64,000 nucleotides of DNA from CAXBNB01 sp040151475 (GTDB taxonomy: Bacteria; Bacteroidota; Bacteroidia; Cytophagales; Cyclobacteriaceae): the NCBI RefSeq assembly GCF_040151475.1, contig NZ_JBDKWG010000130.1, forward strand, positions 62,001-126,000. Reading direction: 5' to 3'. Positions 1 to 9,324 of this stretch are shown piece after piece (positions within the stretch are counted from its first letter, which is position 1; every line of letters begins with the position of its first letter). The translations under genes were made by a program, and so were the position numbers. The notes under the pieces were generated by a model. It was given only the letters and a program-made list of their open reading frames with translations. It was not told the DNA's origin and did not search any database.

Positions 1-373
1 ATACTCCTTTTCCAGTGCCAAAAGTACCTTCCGCCAACAATGCCGCATGTGCATCGTTTAGCACTTTCACTGATTTCATTCCTAAAAAATCAGCCCAATT
101 AAATCCTTCCAAACCTTCCAATCTTCCGGGCATGTATGCAATGGCATCATGTGCTTTATTGGAAATTCCTGGTGCTGATAGCCCACAAGGAATTTCACCT
201 TTTACATTTATCTGAAGGTGGGCTAAAACTTCGTAAACAGTGTCTTTCCAAGCACTTCCCTTTTTATCGGTTTCCCTGACCACACTTTCCAAGACTTCAC
301 CATTCCTACTGATGAGAACGCCTTTGATGTTGGTGCCTCCGACATCTATCCCTATGACTTTATCTGATTCCAT
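1..373 (-). CDS. ROK family sugar kinase (C-terminal part outside window)
   Basis: Only the first ~124 codons are present; the gene runs off the left edge. The N-terminus carries the ROK/actin-fold phosphate-binding motif DVGGTNIKG at residues 10-18, and the visible end has the LNDAHAALLAEG segment, whose Asp is the catalytic base in ROK kinases. Family members phosphorylate hexoses such as glucose, N-acetylmannosamine or allose with ATP in the cytoplasm; some ROK proteins are repressors, but no N-terminal HTH is present, so a kinase is favoured. The ATG overlaps the stop of the upstream SDR gene as TAATG, which implies translational coupling. Last gene visible of a five-gene operon, so it probably phosphorylates the sugar made by the upstream enzymes. 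Substrate cannot be told from sequence. Confidence 0.9.
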   Translation of the reverse strand, partial: MESDKVIGIDVGGTNIKGVLISRNGEVLESVVRETDKKGSAWKDTVYEVLAHLQINVKGEIPCGLSAPGISNKAHDAIAYMPGRLEGLEGFNWADFLGMKSVKVLNDAHAALLAEGTFGTGKGV

Positions 374-1152
374 TAATATTGTCCTTCGCTTATACTCCAA
401 CCACCATCAACAGATAATACCTGACCTGTGACAAAGCCAGATTGATCCGACATCAAATAACAGGCAGCCCCATCCAGGTCTTCCGGTCGGCCTATCCTGC
501 CTCCATCAAGCGGTTGTTTGGTCTTTATAAATTTTAAAATTTCTTCATCATTGACAGCACGTTGTGCCATAGGTGTTTCTACCAGTGCCGGGGCAATTAC
601 ATTGACTCGAATGTCGTTTTTTGCATAGTATGATGCAATTGATTTGGTAAATCCAATGATGGCTGATTTTGCTGCCGCATAAGCATGGGTAGTGAAAAAT
701 CCCGGTGAAGGAGAAAAACCCAAAACAGAACCCATATTCAGTACAACCCCCGGCTTCTCCAACTCTAAAAACTTACGTATAGCAGCCTGATTGGAGAGCA
801 TCAATGATGAGAGGTTTAATTCCAATGTCTTGTTCCACCCGTCAATTGATATTTCATGAAGTGGCCCATCACCCATTTTTCGACCACTGCCACCAGCCAC
901 ATGGTACAGTCCATCGAAGCTATTGAAGTTTTCTTCACAAACTTCTATTGCCCGCTTAGCAGTATTGGGATCAGTTGCATCTCCCGATATAGCCAAAGCA
1001 CTTTTTCCAAGAACCTCTTCAGCGCTTCTACAGCTTTCTTCTTTCCTGCCCACAATTACTACCCTTGCTCCCTGATTGATAAACGCCTTTGCAGCGGACA
1101 ATCCGAGCCCTGTGGTACCTCCAACAATGACTAAACCCTTGTTCCTTAACAT
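373..1152 (-). CDS. SDR family NAD(P)-dependent oxidoreductase
   Basis: A 259-residue classical short-chain dehydrogenase. The cofactor motif GGTTGLG lies at residues 11-17, and the catalytic set is Asn113, Ser142, Tyr158 and Lys162 in YAAAK. The C-terminus has the usual VTGQVLSVDGGW segment. No signal peptide, so cytoplasmic. It would oxidise or reduce a sugar or sugar-alcohol hydroxyl using NAD(P). It lies one nucleotide after the stop of the Gfo/Idh/MocA gene and overlaps the ROK kinase start by one base, so it belongs to the same transcript. The exact substrate is not deducible; the context points to a keto-sugar intermediate. Confidence 0.93.
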   Translation of the reverse strand: MLRNKGLVIVGGTTGLGLSAAKAFINQGARVVIVGRKEESCRSAEEVLGKSALAISGDATDPNTAKRAIEVCEENFNSFDGLYHVAGGSGRKMGDGPLHEISIDGWNKTLELNLSSLMLSNQAAIRKFLELEKPGVVLNMGSVLGFSPSPGFFTTHAYAAAKSAIIGFTKSIASYYAKNDIRVNVIAPALVETPMAQRAVNDEEILKFIKTKQPLDGGRIGRPEDLDGAACYLMSDQSGFVTGQVLSVDGGWSISEGQY

Positions 1153-1153
1153 A

Positions 1154-2359
1154 CTAGTTCTTTTCTATTATTTTCTGAGTCAATACCCCTGTCGCCTTGT
1201 GTTTTATGATCACTTTGTCTCTGCCATCAGGCAATTTTTCTTCTTTGATCAGAAAGTGTTGCTCGTCATAGTCTATGAATTGTTGAAGCTTGTCAACATT
1301 GGTTTTTCCCCTCCATATTTCTAAGGCGACAGGTTCCCACTGACCTGATTTGATTGACCTGTAACACGCATCCATTATTTCGTTCACAATATATCCGTCA
1401 TAGAAATCTTCCATTGGCTTCCGACTCTGATCCATAGCATCAAACATATCGGTGAACATGTGAGTATATCCCAGTGCATTCACTTCATCTCCAACCGGAA
1501 ACAACCACCCCATCTGTTTTTCGGCCTTTTCTGCCACATAGTCTTTCTGACCCTTGTCACTGTACATTTCAAAACCGGTCCTCAAAAAATGATCAAGACG
1601 TATATTGCCTTCTGTTCCGGCAACCTCATCCCTCAGATCCATACCACCACGGTAGGTCCAGCTTACTTCAAACTGGCTGATTGCACCATTTTCATATTCA
1701 ATCAATCCAATGGCATTGTCTTCAGCCGCAATGGGTTTTACCATCGTTGCTGCCCAACACATCACCTTGACTGGTTTGATATCCTTGCCAATGAAGTTCC
1801 TGCCGATTTCAATACAATGACAGCCCATATCGATAATAGCACCGCCTCCAGACTGTTCTGCATCCCAGAACCAATCGCTGTGAGGACCGGGATGTGCTTC
1901 CCTTGACCGTGTCCAGAGGACTTCACCAATAGCTCCATTTTTTACCGACTCCAAAGATTTTAGTGTTTTGGGTGTGTAAGCCAGGTCTTCAAGATAACCA
2001 TGGAAAACTCCAGCTTTTTCTACTGTTTCCAATATTTCTTTGGCCTCAGCAGCATTTCTTCCCAGAGGTTTTGTGCATAAAATGTCTTTTCCTGCCTGAG
2101 CTGCCAATAAGATGGCTTCCTTGTGCAAATTGTTGGGCAATGCCACCACTACCACATTGCTATCATCATTTTGTATGGCCTTTGCCATATCCGTTTCCCA
2201 ATTGGGAATATCCCAGGTTTTAGCAAATTCCTTTGCACGGTCTTCTGATCTGGAATAAACCGTTTGAACTCTGTCCCTTCCTCTTTGCTGGTGCAGGGTC
2301 ATGGTATAAAAGGTGCCAATCAGACCTGAACCCAACATGGTTATTTTATTGCCTTTCAT
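1154..2359 (-). CDS. Gfo/Idh/MocA family oxidoreductase (cytoplasmic)
   Basis: About 401 residues. An N-terminal Rossmann domain with GSGLIG at residues 10-15 is followed by the family's alpha/beta domain. The EKP motif is present as CTKPLG and the catalytic Asp/His region as DMGCHCIE. I place the start at the ATG at 2359: a longer reading frame to 2416 would overlap the upstream gene and add 19 residues that precede the Rossmann strand without family character. No signal peptide, unlike the second Gfo/Idh gene in this window. Such enzymes oxidise or reduce sugars at C1, C2 or C3 with NAD(P). It lies 28 nt after the TIM-barrel gene and one nt before the SDR gene, hence part of the operon running from 6218 to the left edge. 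Confidence 0.92.
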   Translation of the reverse strand: MKGNKITMLGSGLIGTFYTMTLHQQRGRDRVQTVYSRSEDRAKEFAKTWDIPNWETDMAKAIQNDDSNVVVVALPNNLHKEAILLAAQAGKDILCTKPLGRNAAEAKEILETVEKAGVFHGYLEDLAYTPKTLKSLESVKNGAIGEVLWTRSREAHPGPHSDWFWDAEQSGGGAIIDMGCHCIEIGRNFIGKDIKPVKVMCWAATMVKPIAAEDNAIGLIEYENGAISQFEVSWTYRGGMDLRDEVAGTEGNIRLDHFLRTGFEMYSDKGQKDYVAEKAEKQMGWLFPVGDEVNALGYTHMFTDMFDAMDQSRKPMEDFYDGYIVNEIMDACYRSIKSGQWEPVALEIWRGKTNVDKLQQFIDYDEQHFLIKEEKLPDGRDKVIIKHKATGVLTQKIIEKN

Positions 2360-2387
2360 GTTTTGTATATAGCTAAATGTTATAGTT

Positions 2388-3317
2388 TCAATTGTGTCCA
2401 AGCATTTTCTTAGCATACTTCTGCATATACTTTTTCCATGTATCCATTGACTTTTTCAAATGAACATCACTGGGTTGTTTGATCCCATAGGTCTGCAGTC
2501 CAACCGGTCCACTAAAGCCCAAATCCAGAAAAGTTTTCAGATAAAGATAGGAATCATAATTTCCATCGCCTAGTGGCTGAATAAATGAATCCCAGATATG
2601 GTTGTCGTCTGTAGGCGTAGCTGTAGCCCCGTTAAAACTTATGGCAAATAAATACGGCATAGACTCTTTTGCCAGTTCTGGAAATCTTTTTACAGGATCT
2701 ATTTTCTCCCTATAAGAATGTGCAAGGAAATGGCAAAGGTTAAAAGTCATACCAAAGTTCCTTCTGTTGACTTTTTCACTCACTCTTATGGCATCTTCGG
2801 CACATTCTATCCAGCAATTGATGTGAGGATACAACATGATTTTTACTCCATATCTGGCAGCCTTGTCGGCTATTTCCTGAAAAATAGGTATAGCCATTAA
2901 ATCATTCTCCTGAGAAGATGGTTTGAATTGCTTGCTCACCACATAAAGCCAAATCATCGTCGGTTTTCCCTCTACCATTTTAAATATGGATTCGATATCC
3001 GGATCGAAGGGTTGATCTAGATCATCTAGGTCAACCTTCAAATAATTGGTGTAGATGTTCAATCCTTTACCTTCTACAGCCTCCTGCATCTCCTTATAAC
3101 CTTCTATTCCCTCTTTTTCCACTCCATCATATCCTAGTTTTCGAAGTAATGTGGCTTGTTGCTCGAACGTATCGAACCCACCACTTTTAACCCCTGAGTT
3201 AAATGCAAAAAAAGGGTTTTTAACAACCATTTCCTGTCCGAATACAAGGGTAGTTGCATTCCAGAAAAAGACAAAGAGTAATAAAATCCGCAGTATCAAT
3301 TGATTTTTTTGTTCCAT
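2388..3317 (-). CDS. Secreted sugar phosphate isomerase/epimerase-like TIM-barrel protein
   Basis: 309 residues with a Sec-type signal peptide (hydrophobic residues ~8-25, likely cleavage after FGQ). The rest reads as an AP-endonuclease-2/xylose-isomerase-like TIM barrel. Some positions that hold metal ligands in typical members look changed: the usual Asp-x-x-His strand reads FNLCHFL and the final-strand Glu is Gln in VGLQTYG. This points to a divergent subfamily, perhaps binding metal differently or not at all. Its ATG directly abuts the stop of the upstream PVC-type dehydrogenase gene, so the two are translationally linked and both exported. A role in keto-sugar isomerisation or cleavage in the periplasm is inferred. 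Confidence 0.85.
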   Translation of the reverse strand: MEQKNQLILRILLLFVFFWNATTLVFGQEMVVKNPFFAFNSGVKSGGFDTFEQQATLLRKLGYDGVEKEGIEGYKEMQEAVEGKGLNIYTNYLKVDLDDLDQPFDPDIESIFKMVEGKPTMIWLYVVSKQFKPSSQENDLMAIPIFQEIADKAARYGVKIMLYPHINCWIECAEDAIRVSEKVNRRNFGMTFNLCHFLAHSYREKIDPVKRFPELAKESMPYLFAISFNGATATPTDDNHIWDSFIQPLGDGNYDSYLYLKTFLDLGFSGPVGLQTYGIKQPSDVHLKKSMDTWKKYMQKYAKKMLGHN

Positions 3318-6218
3318 TTAATTTAGGCTTAATAAATAAGTAGTAATGTCAGCCAATCCTTGTTCGTTAAGGCCTAAAGCAACGGCATCAGGCATGATAC
3401 TGGTGTCCATTTGCTTCTTGCTTTCTATGTCATTTGATTGAATGACAGTTTGATTTCCTGTCATGTCTTTGATCACGGTAGTTTCCCCTTCGGAAAGCAA
3501 AAAACCATAAATAGCCTGTCCACTTTTTGTTTTGACCATCACAGGTTGGTAACCAAAAACAATTGCTGCACTTGGGTTAATAATAGCATCAAGCAATGCT
3601 GCCTGATCATATTTCTCACCCACTCCGGATAAATTCGGCCCAATATCCATCCCCTTATCCCCAATTTTGTGACAAGTAATACATTTGGTCATAAAGGCTT
3701 TTTCACCTGAAACAATATCACCTTTTAAAGCAGAGATATTAGAAGTCGATAGTTGCTTTCCTCCAGATTTTATAAAATATTCACTGGCCAGAGTACGGAT
3801 TTCCATTTCAGGATTTTTAAATATTTCAGACGAAATAGCGGCAATCATTTCATTTGAAAGTTGTTTATTGGAAGCTAAGCTGATCAACAAACGGCCTCCA
3901 ATGACATCTCCAGCCATTTTCTTTCCTGCCTCGATTCTTTCATTATTTGGTGTAGATTCATTCAGCAACTTCTTTTGCAACAACGCTATTTCTTCAGGGA
4001 CTTCAAAAGTTTCACTTTTCTCCAAACTCTCCCAATCCCATAAAGCAAACCAGTCATTGTTCTTTCTAAAACCAAGCCACCAGTTTGCCAGGTCACTGAC
4101 TGGAGTTCCTTTTTCCATTTGTCCCAATTCTATCATGGCAGCAACAGCCTCCTTATCGGGAATAAATGCCAGCGCATCCACAGCCATTTTTCTAAGGCTA
4201 TCCGGTACGTTTTGTGCCATTGCTCGTTCCTTTAATAAAGGAATAGACGACTTTGGGTGCAGTCTCCACACCAACGATGCAAATGCATCAGACCATGCCG
4301 ATAGCTTCCCTTGGTCAGGCAGTAAGTATTTATAAGCTTGATCCTCCTTACCTTCAAATGCCATTCCCAAAGCCTCAAGGTACCAACGGTCTTTACCATC
4401 GTAATTCTGAAATAATTCCTCAATAAAAGGTTCACATTTTTCCCATGGCACATCTCTTAAAGAAATGGCCACTTCCCTTTTGACGGCTACTGACGGATCA
4501 TCAACAGCTATTTTTGCATATTTCAATAATGACTCTTTTCGATTTTTAAGAGCCCTGTATGCCGTAACTCTTAGCCTGGAATTGGGTTCTATTTTTAAAA
4601 TATTTTCCACAACAGAAACACCATCATCTCCGAGTTGAGTCAAAAGCCAAATTGCCCTGGCCTGATGGTAAGGATTGTCTGATTTTAATATTTTTTCGAC
4701 ATCTGGCAAGACAGCAGCACCTTGATTTTTGAGTTTTTCAAACCCTAGGTTCCTCACATTGACAGCCGGGTTTAGTAAAGCAGTAATTTGACCTTCTGTA
4801 GTATTCAAATCAAGTTTTGGTGGTTTTAGATTCACACCTTTTGGTGTAATCCTGTATATCCTTCCGTACCCAACGCTATCCATCATTTTATGCCCACCTA
4901 CTACAGGGTCATACCAATCAGAAATGAAAATTGAACCATCAGTTCCCACTGCGGCATCACTTGGCCGAAACCATTTTCTTGTATCTCCATCTACTTCATG
5001 CCAAATATATCCCTCAGTTGATTTATTCATTGAGGTCACCAGATTTCGTCTGTTAAGATCAAAACCAGCACCATCCTGTTTTGGTTGATAGGCAAAAACT
5101 ACATTTCTACCGGCATCTACACTTAGGAGCATTCCCTGAAACTGTGAACCAAAGGCATCTCCTTCATAGACCACTACTCCCGTTGGTGAACCAGCCCCTG
5201 TATTGTCGCCAGCTGGTATTACTCCCGGATCATTCTGATGCCAATGGGCTGTAAATATATCCTGATCCGGTTTGCGGTCTGCCTGCCACGTCCTTGAGCC
5301 ATCCGCATTGAAATATCCGGCATTTCCACCTTCCATTAGCCAGGTGGTACGGCATGTTTCCACCTGATCGTCATTGTCGTTTTGCCACATATTTCCATAA
5401 GAATCCAGTGCCAATTCATAGGCATTTCGAAAGTTGTGTCCTACTACCTCTAACCCAGACCCATCGCTACCAATGCGCAAAGCCAAACCTCCAACCCAAA
5501 TTCGTCCGTCATCACTCACCTGAGCAGGCTCATTACTTTTGTTGTAGGGAGTGCCACCTGTGTACACGCTACCCGAACGCAACATCCAGCCAGATTTATC
5601 TGTCACTACATGAGGACCTGCATTTCCCGTATTGAAATACCACTTTCCATCCGGGCCAGCGACAATAGAATGAAGGCTATGATCATGATCGAAACCTCCA
5701 AAACCTGTAAGAAACACTTCTCTTTTATCTGGCACGTCATCTCCATTTTCATCGGTATAAACGAATAGAGTAGGTGCACAAGAAACCAATACCTTATTAC
5801 CAATAACAGCAACCCCCAAAGGTGCCACCAAATCTTTGTCCTGAACGAAGACCTTTGATGAATCACAAATACCATCTCCATTGGTGTCCTCCAAAATCAT
5901 GACCCTGTCGCCCTTGTCAAATGCCAGGCGATCCTCCGGTTTGTTGTTAAAACCACGATAATTCACGGCCTCCGTTACCCATACCCTGCCCCTGACATCC
6001 ACATCCAAATTGGTGGGATTGTAAAGGTCGGGAGATTCAGCCCAAAGTGTGGCTTCCCATCCCTCAGGTAAGACAAAACCATTACTGGTTGTAGTTTTAA
6101 CATCTAACTCAGGAACTTCGTAGGAAGGTTTTCTGGTGTCTTCACAGGAACTCACCAAAATCATTGACGGTAAAATGATTCCGGCCAGCAGTTGAGATAA
6201 TTGTAGTTTTAAAAACAT
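3318..6218 (-). CDS. PVC-type membrane-bound dehydrogenase lipoprotein with HEAT repeats and C-terminal cytochrome c
   Basis: 966 residues. The lipoprotein signal ends in a lipobox ILVSSC. Residues ~45-480 form a beta-propeller of the PVC-type (glucose/sorbosone dehydrogenase-like) kind, with repeated D-x-N/D-G-D segments such as EDTNGDG that resemble calcium sites. A HEAT-like helical region (~490-820) follows, then a cytochrome c domain with haem motif CITCH at 846-850 and likely distal Met942. Inferred role: oxidation of a sugar or alcohol with electrons passed to its own haem and on to the respiratory chain. First gene of the left operon; its promoter should lie in the 163-nt divergent spacer to the TIM-barrel gene at 6382. 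A quinone cofactor is possible but unproven. Confidence 0.88.
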   Translation of the reverse strand: MFLKLQLSQLLAGIILPSMILVSSCEDTRKPSYEVPELDVKTTTSNGFVLPEGWEATLWAESPDLYNPTNLDVDVRGRVWVTEAVNYRGFNNKPEDRLAFDKGDRVMILEDTNGDGICDSSKVFVQDKDLVAPLGVAVIGNKVLVSCAPTLFVYTDENGDDVPDKREVFLTGFGGFDHDHSLHSIVAGPDGKWYFNTGNAGPHVVTDKSGWMLRSGSVYTGGTPYNKSNEPAQVSDDGRIWVGGLALRIGSDGSGLEVVGHNFRNAYELALDSYGNMWQNDNDDQVETCRTTWLMEGGNAGYFNADGSRTWQADRKPDQDIFTAHWHQNDPGVIPAGDNTGAGSPTGVVVYEGDAFGSQFQGMLLSVDAGRNVVFAYQPKQDGAGFDLNRRNLVTSMNKSTEGYIWHEVDGDTRKWFRPSDAAVGTDGSIFISDWYDPVVGGHKMMDSVGYGRIYRITPKGVNLKPPKLDLNTTEGQITALLNPAVNVRNLGFEKLKNQGAAVLPDVEKILKSDNPYHQARAIWLLTQLGDDGVSVVENILKIEPNSRLRVTAYRALKNRKESLLKYAKIAVDDPSVAVKREVAISLRDVPWEKCEPFIEELFQNYDGKDRWYLEALGMAFEGKEDQAYKYLLPDQGKLSAWSDAFASLVWRLHPKSSIPLLKERAMAQNVPDSLRKMAVDALAFIPDKEAVAAMIELGQMEKGTPVSDLANWWLGFRKNNDWFALWDWESLEKSETFEVPEEIALLQKKLLNESTPNNERIEAGKKMAGDVIGGRLLISLASNKQLSNEMIAAISSEIFKNPEMEIRTLASEYFIKSGGKQLSTSNISALKGDIVSGEKAFMTKCITCHKIGDKGMDIGPNLSGVGEKYDQAALLDAIINPSAAIVFGYQPVMVKTKSGQAIYGFLLSEGETTVIKDMTGNQTVIQSNDIESKKQMDTSIMPDAVALGLNEQGLADITTYLLSLN

Positions 6219-6381
6219 GTGATTTGTATTTGTCCAACAAATCTCCTTATTATATACCTTATAAAATGATACTATTCTAACTATAAATACAAAATATTTA
6301 GCAGTTATGATGTTAACATTTTATTATAATAATTTTGATTTAAATTAGTATTACTTATTCACCATCAAATCTTTCATCACC

Positions 6382-7245
6382 ATGATCTCCAGAAGACATT
6401 TATTAAAATCATCAATTGGGTTAATTGGATTAAGCTATATTAACATTTATCAACCCTTTGCTCGGGATAAATCTAACCGACTCAAAATTGGGGCATGTGA
6501 TTGGTCTATTCATCAGCACAGCAATGTTGATGCAATAAAAACAGGAAAAATGATTGGCCTTGACGGGGTTCAGATTAGTCTCGGGACATTGAAAAATGAC
6601 ATGCATTTAAGGCAAAGGGGAGTACAGGATTTATATAAGAAAGCATCAAAGGAGCATGGAGTAGCTATCGGTGGTATCGCTATTGGCGAAATGAATTCTA
6701 TCCCATATAAATCGGATTTGCGGGCAGAACAATGGGTCAGTGACAGCATCGATGTAGCTCAAACTATGGGATGTAAGGTTGTGTTAATGGCCTTTTTCAA
6801 CAATGGAGATCTAAAAGGTGATAAAGAAGGAACTAAAGAAGTAATTAAACGGCTAAAAAAAGTTGCACCAAAGGCAGAGGATAAAGGCATTATTCTGGGT
6901 ATTGAATCATGGCTGAGTGCTGAAGAGCACATGGAAATCATTGATGCAGTAGGTTCTCCAAATGTAAAAGTGTATTATGATGTAGCCAACTCAAACAAAA
7001 TGGGATATAACATCTATGAAGAAATCAGGTGGCTGGGAAAAGACAATATCTGTGAGTTTCACGCCAAAGAAAACGGATTTCTTCTTGGTAAAGGGCTAGT
7101 CGATTTTAAAGAAGTGCGCAAGGCGATAGATGACATTGGGTTTGAAGGATGGGTGATGATCGAGGGTGCTGTGCCCAAAGGTGACGACATGTTTGAGAGC
7201 TATGTACTCAATAATAAATATCTAAGATCGGTTTTAAACAGTTAG
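6382..7245 (+). CDS. Tat-exported sugar phosphate isomerase/epimerase (TIM barrel)
   Basis: 287 residues, beginning with a twin-arginine signal (SRRHLLK at residues 3-9, then a hydrophobic stretch), so probably exported folded with its metal. The barrel keeps the expected ligand positions: Glu in GIESWLS, Asp in YYDVANS, His in CEFHAKE and the last Glu in VMIEGAV. Family members isomerise or epimerise keto-sugars or inosose-like compounds. It is divergent from the PVC-type operon and 17 nt ahead of an AraC-type regulator, with which it probably forms an operon. Substrate unknown. Confidence 0.88.
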   Translation: MISRRHLLKSSIGLIGLSYINIYQPFARDKSNRLKIGACDWSIHQHSNVDAIKTGKMIGLDGVQISLGTLKNDMHLRQRGVQDLYKKASKEHGVAIGGIAIGEMNSIPYKSDLRAEQWVSDSIDVAQTMGCKVVLMAFFNNGDLKGDKEGTKEVIKRLKKVAPKAEDKGIILGIESWLSAEEHMEIIDAVGSPNVKVYYDVANSNKMGYNIYEEIRWLGKDNICEFHAKENGFLLGKGLVDFKEVRKAIDDIGFEGWVMIEGAVPKGDDMFESYVLNNKYLRSVLNS

Positions 7246-7262
7246 TTTTCTTCTCATTCCAC

Positions 7263-8138
7263 ATGAAACCAATACTGGAAAAATTAACCTTAGAACCGAA
7301 GTTTTCATTCGTGGTACTCAAAGATGTATTGCCATACTACCTTACTCCCTGGCATTACCATCCTGAGTACGAACTGGTGCTGGTAGTAAAAAGTACTGGC
7401 CAACGGATTGTTGGAGATAAAATCGAAAATTTTACGGATGGAGATTTGGTTTTGATGGGACCGAATTTACCCCATGTGTATAACAATGACAGCCAATACT
7501 ACGAGGGAAATGATGACCTCAAGGCAGAAGCCATTGTCATCCATTTTACAGAAGACTCTTTAGGTAATGGTTTCTTTGATCTGCCGGAAATGGCGTTGGT
7601 AAAACAGTTGTTGAAAACATCTGAGCGTGGAATGAAAATTGAAGGCAAAACCCGTGAAATAGTGGAATCCAAGATGCACTCCATACTTTCAAAAAAAGGC
7701 TCATCCAGAATTATTGAACTACTCTCTATTCTTGATATCCTTTCAGCTACAAAAGAATACCGACTGTTGGCTAGTCCGGGGTTTATGATGAAAAACAATA
7801 CTTCGGGCACAGAAAGGATTACCAAAGTCCATGAGTATATCATGATGAATTTTAAAAAAGACATTACCTTGGATGAGGTGGCAGGAATTGCCAATATGGT
7901 TCCTAATTCTTTTTGCAGGTTGTTTAAGTCTTGCACAAGGAAAACATTTTCCTCTTTCCTCAATGAAATCCGAATTGGTTATGCCTGTAAGCTTATTTCT
8001 GAAGAAAGACAAAACATAGCCGAAATCTGCTATTCAAGTGGATTCAACAACCTGTCAAATTTCAACAGACAGTTTAAGAAAATCACCCAGAAATCACCTT
8101 TGCAGTATAAGAGGGAATATCAATCAACTATGGACTAA
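7263..8138 (+). CDS. AraC family transcriptional regulator (cupin + HTH)
   Basis: 291 residues. The N-terminal half is a cupin sensor with the HYHPEYEL segment and GDLVLMGPNLPHVY, typical of sugar-sensing AraC proteins. The C-terminal ~100 residues hold two helix-turn-helix motifs, the first in LDEVAGIANMVPNSFCRLFK and the second in IAEICYSSGFNNLSNFNRQFK, followed by the conserved P-x-x-Y end. It lies 17 nt behind a TIM-barrel isomerase gene and next to the divergent left operon, so it is a good candidate for sugar-responsive control of both. A weak hairpin with T-rich end (around 8142-8175) separates it from the convergent usp gene. Confidence 0.93.
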   Translation: MKPILEKLTLEPKFSFVVLKDVLPYYLTPWHYHPEYELVLVVKSTGQRIVGDKIENFTDGDLVLMGPNLPHVYNNDSQYYEGNDDLKAEAIVIHFTEDSLGNGFFDLPEMALVKQLLKTSERGMKIEGKTREIVESKMHSILSKKGSSRIIELLSILDILSATKEYRLLASPGFMMKNNTSGTERITKVHEYIMMNFKKDITLDEVAGIANMVPNSFCRLFKSCTRKTFSSFLNEIRIGYACKLISEERQNIAEICYSSGFNNLSNFNRQFKKITQKSPLQYKREYQSTMD

Positions 8139-8176
8139 CACTGAACGAACCAAAAAACTCAGTTGTTTTATACTTT

Positions 8177-9004
8177 TCAATACTTCTCTTTTTTATAAAC
8201 CAGCAAAGGAAAATCCATCAGGTAAGAAAGTTCTTTGGTCACACTCTTATGGAAAAGCCTGTCTATAATATTTCTTTTTTCCATCAAAATAGTTAAAACA
8301 TCACTTTTCTCCTCCATCATATAAGTATCTATTCCCAGAGTAATATTTTCACTGTAAGTCTTTTTCTCAAAAGTAATATTTTCACAATTAACAAAGCCTT
8401 CCAACTCTTCCCTGAAATGAGACAAAAGTGCCTCTTCAATCAAATTGTTCCTCTTGGACAAATGTAGAATAGTAATATCGGAATTGAACGGAGAAGAAAA
8501 CTTAACCAATTCACCTATGGCAATTTTGTCCTCTTCCTGATAACTGGTAGCGTACACAATCTTTTTCAGTCCATTAAAAGTTGCTTTTTTGGGAACAGCC
8601 AAAATTGGAATATCCAGATTATCAAGCAATTTAATGGTGTTACTGCCAGCCATCATATCAAAAACATCACTCACTCCTTTTGTCCCAATAACAATCAGGT
8701 CAATTTTCTTTGCTGCAATGAAATTCTGAACAGAAGATAAAAAATTGCCACTAATCACGTGCGAGCTGGTAGAAAAATTATCGTTCTTTATTTCATCACA
8801 TATTACTCCAAGTCTTGCTTTAAACTCCTCTTCATATTCTTCATAATTTTTAACCCCTTCGGTCAAATGCTCATTGTAATACTCTTCGGTGAAAACATAA
8901 ATCAATGACAGGTCAGCTTTATGCCGCTCTGCAATGGACACAGCATATTCAAGAGCATTCAATGATGTTTCAGAAAAATCTATCGGACAAAGTATATGGT
9001 TCAT
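8177..9004 (-). CDS. Universal stress protein, two UspA domains
   Basis: 275 residues made of two tandem Usp folds. The first begins ILCPIDFSETSLNAL and has the nucleotide-binding-type G-x2-G-x9-G-S/T element near VIGTKGVSDVF...AGSNTIKLL, followed by IPILAVPK. The second (from ~residue 147, KIVYATSY) is more degenerate. Cytoplasmic. Bacteroidota often carry several such genes near membrane or redox functions. Convergent with the AraC gene. No clear promoter was recognised upstream. Confidence 0.9.
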   Translation of the reverse strand: MNHILCPIDFSETSLNALEYAVSIAERHKADLSLIYVFTEEYYNEHLTEGVKNYEEYEEEFKARLGVICDEIKNDNFSTSSHVISGNFLSSVQNFIAAKKIDLIVIGTKGVSDVFDMMAGSNTIKLLDNLDIPILAVPKKATFNGLKKIVYATSYQEEDKIAIGELVKFSSPFNSDITILHLSKRNNLIEEALLSHFREELEGFVNCENITFEKKTYSENITLGIDTYMMEEKSDVLTILMEKRNIIDRLFHKSVTKELSYLMDFPLLVYKKEKY

Positions 9005-9324
9005 GGGCTGGTTTTAAATTCTCACTCTAAATTAATCCTCTTTGAACAAAGATTAAAATTTGTCACTATTGATTTCTTACGATTTGCTTACATTTTCATT
9101 TCCATTCAAATAAAATCGCCAGAATAAGGCTACATCAGATGTGGACTTACGACAAAAAACCGAATAGTAAGTTAAGCTCGAAAGCATGATTTTGAAGCGA
9201 ACAATTATCCTATACAAATGACGTTTCTTGTTTATTAAAACCGTCAAAATACTTGATGAAAGTTAAATACCATTGTACAAATGAGATTAGAAACAACTTT
9301 TTTAAAAAATTAATATCATCAAAA
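9005..9324. other. Intergenic spacer, 320 nt, no recognised feature
   Basis: AT-rich region between the divergent usp gene and the secreted protein gene starting at 9325. I found no convincing TAnnTTTG promoter, inverted repeat longer than 8 bp, RNA gene or coding remnant. Promoters for both flanking genes must lie here. Confidence 0.6.

Noticed and set aside
2360..2416. Longer start for the cytoplasmic Gfo/Idh gene
   Set aside because: Would overlap the upstream gene; the Rossmann strand starts correctly from 2359.
3685..4335. 216-codon open frame on the plus strand
   Set aside because: It is antisense to the HEAT part of the PVC-type dehydrogenase gene and has no family-like text.
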